A stretch of DNA of 16,079 nucleotides from VMCP01 sp964492925 (GTDB lineage Bacteria > Bacteroidota > Bacteroidia > NS11-12g > UBA955). Numbering within the stretch: the first letter of the stretch is position 1; each line of letters begins with the position of its first letter. The stretch covers positions 1-16,079 of the forward strand of contig CAZBMF010000050.1 of assembly GCA_964492925.1 (NCBI GenBank), in the 5' to 3' direction. Both the position numbers and the translations under genes were made by a program. Under the pieces are notes generated by a model that was not told where the DNA came from, did no database searches, and saw only the letters and a program-made list of their open reading frames with translations. Shown here piece after piece: positions 1 through 9,141 of the stretch.

Positions 1-93
1 ATGTCTAAACTCAAAGGCTTTGGTTGGTTTTCTAATTTGGGCGCTGGTGTCAATTCTATTGGGTTTACAACCGGTATAAACTACACTTTGTAG
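1..93 (+). CDS. 3' end of a probable outer-membrane beta-barrel protein (partial)
   Basis: An open frame runs from the first base to a TAG at 91-93 and encodes 31 residues. The window begins at an ATG codon, but that need not be the true start. The residues alternate small, aromatic and hydrophobic positions (for example GFTTGINYTL at the very end). The last residue is hydrophobic, right at the stop. This is the pattern of the final beta-strand of an outer-membrane barrel, in which the C-terminal strand acts as the barrel-assembly signal. The gene most likely begins upstream of the window and only its last strands are visible. A chance small ORF cannot be excluded, but a terminator-like hairpin directly after the stop supports a real gene end. 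Family and function cannot be named. Confidence 0.5.
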   Translation: MSKLKGFGWFSNLGAGVNSIGFTTGINYTL

Positions 94-108
94 AATTTTT
101 ATAAAAAA

Positions 109-140
109 ATAAGAACTACCGGTTCTTATCCATTTAATTT
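109..140 (+). terminator. Hairpin terminator after the partial barrel gene
   Basis: Arms ATAAGAAC (109-116) and GTTCTTAT (122-129) form a perfect 8-bp stem with a 5-nt loop (TACCG). An interrupted T-rich stretch follows (131-143). It lies 15 nt after the TAG of the partial gene and before the -7 box of the next gene, the expected place for an intrinsic terminator. The T tract is weak, so efficiency is uncertain. Confidence 0.5.
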
Positions 141-144
141 TTAT

Positions 145-152
145 TAAGTTTG
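145..152 (+). promoter_or_regulatory. -7 promoter box of the tandem AAA+ gene
   Basis: TAAGTTTG matches the Bacteroidota sigma-factor -7 consensus TAnnTTTG at every fixed position. It lies 31 nt before the ATG at 184, so the transcript would have a leader of about 25-27 nt. No clear -33 TTTG is seen at the usual spacing. Confidence 0.55.
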
Positions 153-183
153 TCTCAATAGGGTTCTCCTAAAAAAATTCATT

Positions 184-2811
184 ATGGACAATAGTTTTTT
201 TAAGTTTAAGGATATAAAAACATATGCGTCAACCGAATGGTTGGCCAATAATACCAAAAAGTACCGTTGCGTGTTTGAGCAAACGGAATTGTCGTATGTA
301 TATTGTGAAGTAAGTATTTACAACAAGAAATTCGACGAAGAAGATTGGACGTTGAGAATGCAATTGAAATGCTTCGACGAAACCAACAATGAAGTTTGTG
401 ATTTGAACTGCGATCGGTTGATCTCTATGTCGGATAACGTGGCCTATATTCGTGAGGGATGGGGGGTGAAAAATACGGGTAAGTATTGGAAGCCGGGAGT
501 TTACAAATGGGAAGCTTGGATAGGTACTGAATTGTTGGCTACCAAAACATTTTATGTTGAGAGTGTTGGGCAAATTCGTCCCGGATTTAATCCTTATTTC
601 AAAATTGATACAGTGAAGCTTTATGAGGGACCAGATGACAATACCACCATTGATCAGCGTAAATACTACACGGTATTTAACGTTCTAAGCACTAAATATG
701 TTTGGGTTGAAGTAAATGCGAAAAATTTGACGCGTAGGTCTACAGACCTTCCTATTGAATTGATGTTCAATTTCAGAACCTTGAGTGGTTATTTAAAGGG
801 GCGCGTGCAAAAATTGTATTTTGTAAAACCAACGGAGGATGAATTTACAGCTACTATTGGATGGGGTTCTGACATCATTGGCACTTGGGCTAGGGGGGAC
901 TATTACGTTGAAATCGTATTCATGGGAGAATTGTTGGCCAATATTCCGTTTGAAATAGGAGACGATTTTGTTTTGGCCAATGAAAGTGATTTCTTGCCCA
1001 TGACACAAATAGAATTCTATGATGAGGAAGGTGAAGAAATTGAACAACCTGAACCAAATATTGAACATCATGAAGATGAGGCGATTGGCTTTGAAGGGGT
1101 GATGAAAGAACTCGATGAATTAATTGGTCTTGATCCTATAAAAGTTAAAATTCGTGAATATTCTGATTATTTGAGGTTTGTTGCTTTAAGAAAAGAAAAA
1201 GGTTTCGATGAAACCGATAAAATAAACTTACATGCAGTTTTTAAAGGAAATCCAGGTACCGGTAAAACAACCGTTGCCAGATTGCTGGGTAAAATTTACA
1301 AGGAACTAGGACTTCTGAAAAAAGGACATGTGCATGAAGTGGACAGAGCCGATTTGGTAGCTGAATATATTGGACAAACTGCTCCTAAAACCAAGGAAGC
1401 CATTAAAAAGGCCAAAGATGGTGTATTGTTTATTGATGAAGCTTATTCGCTTGCAAGAAAAGATGAAGACAACAAAGATTTTGGTAAAGAAGCCATTGAA
1501 GTTTTGTTGAAAGAATTGAGTGATTCAACAGATATTGCCATTGTGGTTGCCGGTTACCCCGATGAAATGGAAGTTTTCTTGGAATCTAATCCGGGACTAA
1601 AAAGCCGTTTTGTGGTACAATATGATTTCCCAGATTACACCCCTCAAGAATTGGTGCAAATTGCGGATTTTGCTGCAAAAAAACGTGGAGTATTGCTCAC
1701 TGACAAAGCACAAGAGACTTTGCACAAATTTTTGGTTGACAAATACAGAGACAGGGACAAATTCTTTGGAAATGCCCGTTTGGTGAATTCTATGTTGGAT
1801 GAAGCCAAAATCAATCTCGGTTTGAGAATTATGAAATCTGAGCACCCTGAATTGTTAGATAAAGACGCTTTGTCTTCAATTGATGAAGCTGATTTAACCA
1901 AAATATTTGCCCAAAAAAATAGAATACTGCCAGAAATTCCAATTGATGAAGAATTGTTGAAGGATTCTATGAATAGGCTGAAAAATATGATTGGATTGGA
2001 ACAAGTGAAGCAAGAAATTGAAGAACTTGTAAAATTGGTTCGATTTTATAAAAGCCAGGGAAAAGATATTCGCAAAACTTTCTCTTTACATAGCGTATTT
2101 AGCGGGAATCCAGGTACAGGTAAAACAACCGTTGCCCGTATTTTGGCACAGATATATAAAGCATTGGGTATTTTGGAGCGTGGACATTTGGTAGAATGCG
2201 ATAGACAAAGTCTCGTGGGTGGATATGTTGGACAAACTGCCATTAAAACTTCTGAATTGATCAACAAGGCAATGGGAGGCGTTTTATTTATTGATGAAGC
2301 GTACAGCCTTTCTGATGGAGGTTCTAACGACTTCGGTAGAGAAGCCATTGAAACATTATTGAAACGTATGGAAGACAAACGCGGAGAGTTTATTGTAATT
2401 GCAGCTGGTTATACCCAAAATATGGAAAAATTCATGGAATCTAACCCAGGGTTAAAATCAAGGTTTGATAGAGTGTTTAACTTTAAGGATTTCAATGCCG
2501 AAGATTTATATACCATTGCGCTGAATCAATTGGTGGATAATAATATTGCTCCAGAGCCGAAGGCTGCGAATCATTTGATGCAATACATCGAATTTATGTA
2601 TAAAACCCGCGACAAGTACTTTGGTAATGGAAGAAGCGTTCGCAAGGTGATAGAAGAGGCCATCAGAAATCAACATTTGCGTTTGAGTGAACTTGCACCT
2701 AGTAAACGAACCGAAAAAGCCATCAAAACATTGACCTATGAAGATGTAGAAGAATTCTCAACTGAGGTTCGTCCGAATATTGCTTCTGGTGGAATAGGAT
2801 TTAAGGTTTAA
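184..2811 (+). CDS. Tandem CbxX/SpoVK-type AAA+ ATPase with duplicated beta-rich N-terminal module
   Basis: The 875-residue protein has two AAA+ ATPase domains of the CbxX/CfqX/SpoVK family. Domain 1 has Walker A GNPGTGKTT at 355-363, Walker B LFIDE at 415-419, an arginine-finger candidate R475 (SNPGLKSRF) and a sensor-2-like GNAR ending at R532. Domain 2 repeats these at 641-649, 701-705, R760 and GNGR ending at R817, an offset of 285-286 residues. Both sites look catalytically intact. Residues 1-265 show no signal peptide or membrane segment and consist of two copies of a beta-rich module 134 residues apart (K26/K160 and G99/G233). An acidic linker (280-299) joins them to the ATPase part. 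By analogy with the family (Rubisco activase CbbX, EccA) it is probably a hexameric remodelling ATPase in the cytoplasm, with the N-terminal modules perhaps binding substrate. The substrate is unknown. The gene appears monocistronic. Confidence 0.9.
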   Translation: MDNSFFKFKDIKTYASTEWLANNTKKYRCVFEQTELSYVYCEVSIYNKKFDEEDWTLRMQLKCFDETNNEVCDLNCDRLISMSDNVAYIREGWGVKNTGKYWKPGVYKWEAWIGTELLATKTFYVESVGQIRPGFNPYFKIDTVKLYEGPDDNTTIDQRKYYTVFNVLSTKYVWVEVNAKNLTRRSTDLPIELMFNFRTLSGYLKGRVQKLYFVKPTEDEFTATIGWGSDIIGTWARGDYYVEIVFMGELLANIPFEIGDDFVLANESDFLPMTQIEFYDEEGEEIEQPEPNIEHHEDEAIGFEGVMKELDELIGLDPIKVKIREYSDYLRFVALRKEKGFDETDKINLHAVFKGNPGTGKTTVARLLGKIYKELGLLKKGHVHEVDRADLVAEYIGQTAPKTKEAIKKAKDGVLFIDEAYSLARKDEDNKDFGKEAIEVLLKELSDSTDIAIVVAGYPDEMEVFLESNPGLKSRFVVQYDFPDYTPQELVQIADFAAKKRGVLLTDKAQETLHKFLVDKYRDRDKFFGNARLVNSMLDEAKINLGLRIMKSEHPELLDKDALSSIDEADLTKIFAQKNRILPEIPIDEELLKDSMNRLKNMIGLEQVKQEIEELVKLVRFYKSQGKDIRKTFSLHSVFSGNPGTGKTTVARILAQIYKALGILERGHLVECDRQSLVGGYVGQTAIKTSELINKAMGGVLFIDEAYSLSDGGSNDFGREAIETLLKRMEDKRGEFIVIAAGYTQNMEKFMESNPGLKSRFDRVFNFKDFNAEDLYTIALNQLVDNNIAPEPKAANHLMQYIEFMYKTRDKYFGNGRSVRKVIEEAIRNQHLRLSELAPSKRTEKAIKTLTYEDVEEFSTEVRPNIASGGIGFKV

Positions 2812-3721
2812 TATTCATTTTAAAAATGCCGGCGGGTTGGGATTTGCGCTTTTCTGTGCTTAAATACATCTCCAATTCGCCGGTTTTTTTGTTTTTGAAC
2901 ACTGAAATCCCCTCAATTTGAGCTGGTTTTATGTTTAACTTTTGAGTAAGTCCTTTTTTCCAGTTGCATTTATATATAAATTGGTTTCCCCAATGGTTAT
3001 ACCCACAGAGGTATACCTGATTCTCAAAACAACAAGCATCGGTTACAAAAAAATCTGGATTCCAGGTTTCAACTAAATGTGCTTTTTGGTTGGATTTATG
3101 TTTGTCTAACCGATAAAGATTTGTTTTCAAATTGTTCCAATTCTTCGTGAATAAAATGATCTCATTTTTTAAAATTATCATTGATTCACAATCAAAAGAA
3201 TGGAGTCTTCTGGCATTGAACTTTGTTTGGTTTTCGTATTCAAATTGCAGTGTATCCACAAAAGTGATTCTTTGATTGAATATATCATTTAGTAGTATTC
3301 GGTAAATCCTTAGATTTTGCCTAGTCCCCATATTATTTCCAAAATCACCAATGTAACAATACAAACTATCAAAAGCGAGTGCCTCCCAATCTTCATTGTT
3401 AAATGGCAGGGTCATTTGAAATGCAATGATATCTTTCTTTTTTCGGAAAATGGCCGTATCTGAAAATGGATGATGCAATGCATACAAAATTGGGGCATTC
3501 CCACCATCGTTGATTGTCCAAAAGTATCCATCGTGATAAACCAATGCCGATGACTCTTGCAATGCTTTTGGAAATTCAAAAAAGTTATTGGCAGATAAGC
3601 ATTTTGAATTGTGGGTGGAATTTTGTATATTAAGATTTATTTGAGCATTCAGATTTTGTCCCTCAATAAAGAAAAAATAGATAAAAATCCATTTCCAAGA
3701 AATGATAGATTTCCAATTCAT
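2801..3721 (-). CDS. Exported protein with acidic-motif blades, probable beta-propeller
   Basis: The 306-residue protein begins with a signal peptide: a hydrophobic, aromatic stretch (residues 6-19) with likely cleavage after NLNAQ (about residue 27). The mature part has regularly spaced acidic motifs: ESSAL with FWTINDGGN (56-74), DWEALA with YIGDFGNN (111-130), DCESM (177-181) and QIEGIS (268-273). Between them lie short beta-rich stretches. This pattern resembles the phytase-like or SdiA-regulated propeller families, in which a Glu recurs in each blade. That is inference from pattern only, and no active site can be assigned. There is no T9SS sorting domain, so it probably stays in the periplasm or reaches the surface another way. 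The ATG lies 3 nt after the stop of the large BNR/PKD gene, so the two are very likely one operon. Its last 11 nt overlap the end of the convergent AAA+ gene. Confidence 0.8.
   Translation of the reverse strand: MNWKSIISWKWIFIYFFFIEGQNLNAQINLNIQNSTHNSKCLSANNFFEFPKALQESSALVYHDGYFWTINDGGNAPILYALHHPFSDTAIFRKKKDIIAFQMTLPFNNEDWEALAFDSLYCYIGDFGNNMGTRQNLRIYRILLNDIFNQRITFVDTLQFEYENQTKFNARRLHSFDCESMIILKNEIILFTKNWNNLKTNLYRLDKHKSNQKAHLVETWNPDFFVTDACCFENQVYLCGYNHWGNQFIYKCNWKKGLTQKLNIKPAQIEGISVFKNKKTGELEMYLSTEKRKSQPAGIFKMNIKP
2829..2896 (+). terminator. Strong intrinsic terminator of the AAA+ gene, inside the convergent gene
   Basis: Left arm CCGGCGGGTTGG (2829-2840) pairs with right arm CCAATTCGCCGG (2872-2883) over 12 continuous pairs, two of them G-U. 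The loop is 31 nt and a run of seven T (2884-2890) follows, then G and five more T. It starts 18 nt after the AAA+ stop at 2811, yet lies inside the 3' coding part of the minus-strand gene. Read on the minus strand the two G-U pairs become A-C mismatches, so the structure favours plus-strand termination. Confidence 0.75.
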
Positions 3722-3724
3722 AAA

Positions 3725-6700
3725 TTAGCGCAGATAGATAATTTTAGAACTGATAATTTTGCCATCGCACATGATTTCAATAGGGTACGTGCCCGCTGAA
3801 ATGTGAAGATCATCTAGGTTAATTTTTTCAAAATATTGTCCGTCTTCGGCGATATTCCATTTTTTACTGTAAAGTTCCTGTTGCCCTACAATGGTAGTAA
3901 TTTTCACGGTTACAGTTTGACCTGCTTTTGCGGAGAATGAAATGACACATTCATGGTTTGTTGGGTTAGGGAAAAGGTTGAAATTCAGGGCATTGTCTGG
4001 TTTTTGCAAGTAACTTTCATTTGTTTTGAAAGTTTGTGAAGTAGAATCTTTACAACCAATGGAATTTGCTACCCATAATTGAACATCTAAATTCCCATTA
4101 TCATTCGATTTCCTATAAATCTTTTTGCCTAGATAATTATCATTTCCAATTTTCCAAGAATATGTATAATTCGGGTTAAGGGTGTCTGATGCAATGAATT
4201 CTGTGAGCAGTTGTTTGGGTGAAGTTTTTGTAACAAATTGATTGATGGTAAAATCTGCTGATACTTTATCCCAAACTTGGATATTGCTTGAAATGATAGA
4301 ATCCAAACATCCTTTGTTATTCACCGTTAACATGAGCTTGTAGCTACCTTTCTGATTGAAAATATGTGTGAAGTTTTTAGCGGTATCGGATGTAATACCC
4401 AATAAATTCCATTTGTTAGAAATTGAATGGCCATCCGGAGAGAAACTAGAATTCTGAGTTTTAAGAGTTTGTTGATCAACACACAAAGGATTAGGTAATG
4501 CCGTAAATTGAGCCTTTGGAATGGCATTTATAATGACTATTTGACTAGAAGAATCTTTGCAGCCTTCAGGCAAATGGTTGACAACCATTGAAATGGTTTT
4601 TTGTCCAAAATTTTGATAATTCAACCTTGTATTTGAACCGGTTAATTCTTTGTTGTTTATAAAATACTTGAAACTACCTTTGTCTGTGGGTTTTGAGTTA
4701 TTTACAATGTTCATTTCTTCTTTTTCACAAAATTCATTTTTTAGGAATGTTGTATTGATATCGAAAACTTGAAAAGAAGGTTTAAACGTTTCATAAACAA
4801 TGGCCAGTTTCGTTAATGTATCTGCGCAATTATTGATGGTTTTGGCAATTAAACGATTAGAAAAATCTCCAAAACCAGTAAAGCTATGATTTTTAGGAGT
4901 TGCACCTGTTTCAGTACTTCCATCCGACCATTGCCAAGTGTAAAATAAAGGTTCATTTGTTGGGATATTCGTTGAATTTTGGATGATAAAACTNNNNNNN
5001 NNNGTCTAAGAACTTCCAATTTACCTTAGGATTTGGCCAAGCCTCAACAGGCTGCACTGCACTGTCGATACAACCTTTATCGCTAGTCACCACCAATTTT
5101 GTTTTGAAAATGCCATAATTGGGCAATTTGGTTCCAAAATCTTTAAAATTTCCAGCCAATGCAGTTCCTATAACATTCCATTGGTACTTTTGAATGGCAT
5201 TGAAATCGATGGTACTAGAATTGGTGAATTTGAAATCTTGTTGGTTGAAACATTGTTTTGCTTTGTTGCTTGTAAAAGAAACCTTCGGTTTTGCGTTAAT
5301 ATCAATTCGCAAAAGGAGGGATGTATCCATACATCCTTGGTGTTGAACCACCGAATAGTAAAAACCTGAGTCCAATAATGTGGCAATGGAAATGTTATGA
5401 AGAGTGTCTGACCCTTTAAAAGTTGTGGGTTTTTGATACCATTTATTAGAGATTGGCAAGTTGAAAGAATCTTTGGATGCCAAAACAACGGAACTTCCTT
5501 CACAAACTTCCTTATTACCATTTTTTATTCTTATTTGAGCCGTTGGTTTTTGAATTACTTGGATAATATCCTTTTTCAGGATAGAATCTGTTGGATTACC
5601 ATTCACAGTTAATTTGACAGATTTGAGTCCTGCGGAATGATAATAAACCGAGTGCGGACCTTTTCCAGTGGCAGTTTGTGGAATTGCGCCAGCGCCAAAA
5701 TTCCAATTCCATTCCTGGATAAGTCCCTCAGAAGAATCTTTAAAAATCACAAATTGACCAGTGCAGATTGTTTTCTTGTCCACCGCAATGTTAGGACTTA
5801 TTTTTTCGTAAACTAGAGAATAATCCTCACTTTGTCCATAACCTAAATTCTTGCAGGCATTGGTGTCTAAAGAGTTATAATCGCTCATGACCCGCATTAA
5901 AAAGGCTTGGTTTTTTAATACGTTCGCAGGAGGTGTAAAATTGAATACTGCATCATTGGCCGAATTGGCCACAACAGATGACAATACTTCACCGCGCCAA
6001 TTTTCAAATTTGCCGTTGTTGTTATAATCAATAAAAACCCTTGAATTTTCAGGGTAACCCAAACCGGCGGTAATTTTTAAAGATTGTTGTATCGAAGGTT
6101 TGATTTTGAATACTTTTTGTTTTGTAAAATTGATATTGGCACCATCATCAAAAAACAATCCGGTTTCGTTGGAGTTGTCATTTAATTTCACTTTGGCAAT
6201 TCCCATTCCATAATTCACAGAAGATGGGGTAGTGGTAGATACACAAGTTGGATTTACGGAAGCTGGAAAAACTTTAATCCAGTGTTTTTTGGTAAATGTA
6301 CTAGACGTTCCACAGCTATTGGCAGTAAGTGTAACTGTGTACAATCCCGGGGCATTGAATTGGGCTTGCACAATTTTATTTGTACTATCGTTGTTAATCC
6401 AAGAGAATGTTCTTGGGGTAATTTGCCACTTAAGGCTGGTTACTGAGCCTTCTACTTGTTCATACAATGTTGCTTTTCCACCAACCACAAACACTGAATC
6501 GAAGGCATATAAATTGGCTTTTAATTTTGGAGAATTAAATGCTCCATAATCGGTTAAATTACTCCTCCAAACGCCCCGCCCATAGGTTGATGCATATATT
6601 GTACTTTTTAATCTATTTTTTGGGAAATAATAGATGTCTAAATCTGTAACATCCGACCACATTGGAAATCCGGCGTTGAATTCTGTGATTCCAGCAAATG

Positions 6701-8987
6701 TTCCGGCACCAGAATTTAAATAAACATATACTCCTCTGTCGGTGCCAACGTAAATGTCTTCATAACTTCCCGTGGAATCGTATTTTAACGTTGTAATGGT
6801 TCCATAATTAAAACCTGCAACGGGACTAGCATTCCCCAAATTTCCAATTTGTGTCCAACTATTTCCTTTGTTGGTGCTTTTGTACAGAATTGAATTTCCA
6901 GCGATATATACGATATTGCTGTCTTTGGGATGCGTTTCAACGGCTCTTAATGTAATTCCTGCGGGCATATTTCCACTTATATCGGACCAAGTTGGAACGG
7001 TTGCTGTACCCGCATTGTCTGATCGTAAAAGTTTTCCATCCCCTCTAACAACATACAAAATATTGGGATTGGCAGAACTGTTTTTTATGTTGCGTACATT
7101 TCCTGTAAATCCATTAGAGATTTTGGTAAATTTGATAACCCCATTTTTCTTGACACTATCTGATCTCCAAACATTGATGTAACCCGCAAACATTCTATGC
7201 GGATTTCCTTCTTGAAGGACAAAAGGTGTGAGCCACCCTCCACCTTCATTCACGCCATTGACACCATTCGCCGCAATGTCGACCCCTAATCGTCTGTCGT
7301 ACTGGCGGTAAATGGCACCCATTACATAAGAACCGAATACAAATTTCTCATCGGTGGGGTCAACTGCACAATCCATTCCATCACCACCCCAATAGGTGAA
7401 GAAATTATCATTTTGATGCATGGCAGAACCATTGTCTTGATAGCCCTGGGCACTCATATTGGGCGTATTCTTGGCTACGGAAATTCTATATATTTGGGAA
7501 TTTTGAATACCTGAAGAAATATTTACCCAAGTTTTCCCTCCATTTTTTGAATAATAGATGCCACCATCATTTCCTGAAAATAAGGTTTTCCCAGAATTGC
7601 TAAATTCTCCAGCATGTTGATCAGCGTGTATATCATCGGCTCCACCGGCGCCAACCCAATGTCCACAAACCGAAAAAGTAGTTCCTGCATCTGTTGATTT
7701 CCAGATGTTAACGCCAAAGGCATAAATGGTATTTTTGTTGAAAGGATCGGCGGCCAAATCTAAATCATACCAACCTTGTCCACTTGCATCATTACCGAGC
7801 TCAGAATAGCCCAAAATATTGCTTGGAGTTGTTGTGGATTTGCTAAAGTTACTTCCACTATCGCGAGAAACATATAGTCCCTGAAACCTTGAACTTACAC
7901 AGGTAAGTAAGAAAACGGTCCCTCTATCAGCTTTGGTTACCGCAATTTCACTTCTTTGTACTCCAGAAGTTGGAAGTCCACTAGTAATTTGTGTGAATGA
8001 ACTACCGGCATTGGTGCTTTTAAAAAAAAATCCATTAGATGCAGCATAAACAATATTGGGGTTGTAGGGATGAAATTCTACGTCTGTATAGTTTGCGTTG
8101 GTACTGGTTCTTGTCCAGTTCAACCCACTATTGGTCGATTTAAAAATACCTGAATTTGTTGCAGCAATTAAAATGGAAGAATTTTTGGGATGAATACGGA
8201 GTTTGCCCACGGTAACATTGCCCATTCCATTGTTGCGTAAAGAAAATGTATTGCCTCCATTTGAAGAGAAAACCACACCATAACCTGGCGCATCACCGGC
8301 ATCTCTGTCGCCGGTACCTATATAAATTGTGTCAGGATTGTTATAGCTGAGAGCCATGCTGCTGGCCCCCAACGTAACGAAGGCATTGTTTGTGCCAGCG
8401 CTCCATAGATGTGACCAAGTTTTGCCATAGTCTTTAGTTTTCCAAACGCCACCTTGTGGAGCTAAAGCGAAGAAAATATTAGAATCTGAAGGGTGAAAAG
8501 CAATGCCATTGATTCTGCCAATTCCGGTTGGTTGCGAGGTTTGATTGTATGGGTGAACGGTAGGTCCAACAGGTAACCAACGTCCCCATTCAGCACAATA
8601 AGTGGCTGGGGTAGTTGTGTTGCCGGGAGAGAATCCTTGGTTATGTTGGTTTGGAATAACGCTACCATGCGCAATTAGGAAATCGTTCATTTGCATTTGA
8701 TTCCATTGAACAAAACCTGAATCATCTAAATGGTTCAACACTCGTGCTTCCCATCTTTTGAAAGATTTGTAACCAGTACCTTTTGGGGGATAAATTCTTT
8801 TGTATTGAGCATCAAAGGCTTTTTTTACCTCCAAATAATTGGGTTTTGGACTCAACATCAATTCAACCCATTTATAGGGTGTAATTGAATCTGTGTTTAA
8901 AGTTTGAGCAATTAAGCCTTTCGAAAAAAGTAAGACAAATTGAAAGAGAATAAACTTATAGACGATTGTTTGTTTGGTAAAATTCAT
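3725..8987 (-). CDS. Giant secreted BNR-propeller / GEVED / PKD protein with T9SS type A sorting domain (interrupted by a sequence gap)
   Basis: One gene of about 1,750-1,760 residues is cut by the N run at 4994-5003. The N-terminal 1,328 residues lie at 8987-5004 and the C-terminal 422 at 4993-3725. A signal peptide ends near residue 28 (LIAQ). Residues 35-95 hold a KGxGYKSFKRWE-type segment common before such propellers. Residues 135-810 form a sortilin/BNR-like beta-propeller with at least eight Asp-box motifs, among them TKDYGKTW 184, STNSGLNW 284, STDAGTTF 431, SKNGGKTW 480 and STNKGNSW 704. A PKD-like domain (about 825-905), a GEVED domain (about 915-1062, with FIDYNNNGKFENWRGEV) and several PKD/Ig-like domains follow, and the last 85 residues are a T9SS type A domain (FNLFPNPTNHE). 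The product is thus a cell-surface or secreted protein. Its role could be adhesion or polymer binding; the BNR fold alone does not show hydrolase activity. It heads an operon with the 306-residue gene. Confidence 0.9.
4994..5003. other. Assembly gap (10 N) inside the BNR/PKD gene
   Basis: Ten N interrupt a PKD domain. The reading frame is open on both sides, but a true length of 10 would shift the frame by one. Aligning the broken PKD unit (VNWKFLD ... SFIIQNST) with the preceding unit (VSFTSNK ... DFKFTNSS) suggests that about 8-9 residues, roughly 24-27 nt, are missing, probably including the conserved Cys. Confidence 0.85.
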
Positions 8988-9030
8988 TTGGAAGAGGTAG
9001 CTTTTGGGTTGTGGTAAAACTCAAGTATTA

Positions 9031-9038
9031 CAAATTTA
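9031..9038 (-). promoter_or_regulatory. -7 promoter box of the BNR/PKD operon
   Basis: Read on the minus strand, TAAATTTG matches TAnnTTTG at all fixed positions. It lies 43 nt before the ATG at 8987, giving a leader of about 38 nt. It shares the 154-nt divergent region with the helicase promoter. Confidence 0.5.
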
Positions 9039-9127
9039 ACAAATTGCAACGATGAATCCTCTTTGAATTTGTGCATTTATTTTTTGCAATTCTGCAAAAC
9101 TTTCTACCTAATATTTTATACTGAAGT

Positions 9128-9135
9128 TATCTTTG
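9128..9135 (+). promoter_or_regulatory. -7 promoter box of the helicase gene, next to the start codon
   Basis: TATCTTTG matches TAnnTTTG exactly and ends 6 nt before the GTG start at 9142. With initiation usually about 4-7 nt after the box, the mRNA would be leaderless or nearly so. No good -33 TTTG is visible at the normal spacing. Confidence 0.6.
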
Positions 9136-9141
9136 TGGTGA

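Noticed and set aside
109..129. Inverted repeat as an operator of the AAA+ gene
   Set aside because: The 5-nt loop, the T-rich stretch and the position just after a stop codon fit a terminator better. It lacks the GTGA-N6-TCAC core and is not at the -41.5 offset.
229..573. Minus-strand open frame inside the AAA+ gene
   Set aside because: It is antisense to a clearly coding region, with no recognisable domain, promoter or signal. It is a shadow of the real gene, as are similar frames inside the helicase, BNR/PKD and DUF2202 genes.
184..2811. AAA+ gene as a Rubisco activase (CbbX)
   Set aside because: The AAA+ domains belong to that broad family, but there are two per chain, the N-terminal modules differ, and no carbon-fixation genes are near.
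3725..4714. Separate 329-residue T9SS protein starting at an internal ATG
   Set aside because: The frame stays open upstream to the N run with PKD-type sequence (4715-4993), and there is no signal peptide. It is the C-terminal part of the giant gene.
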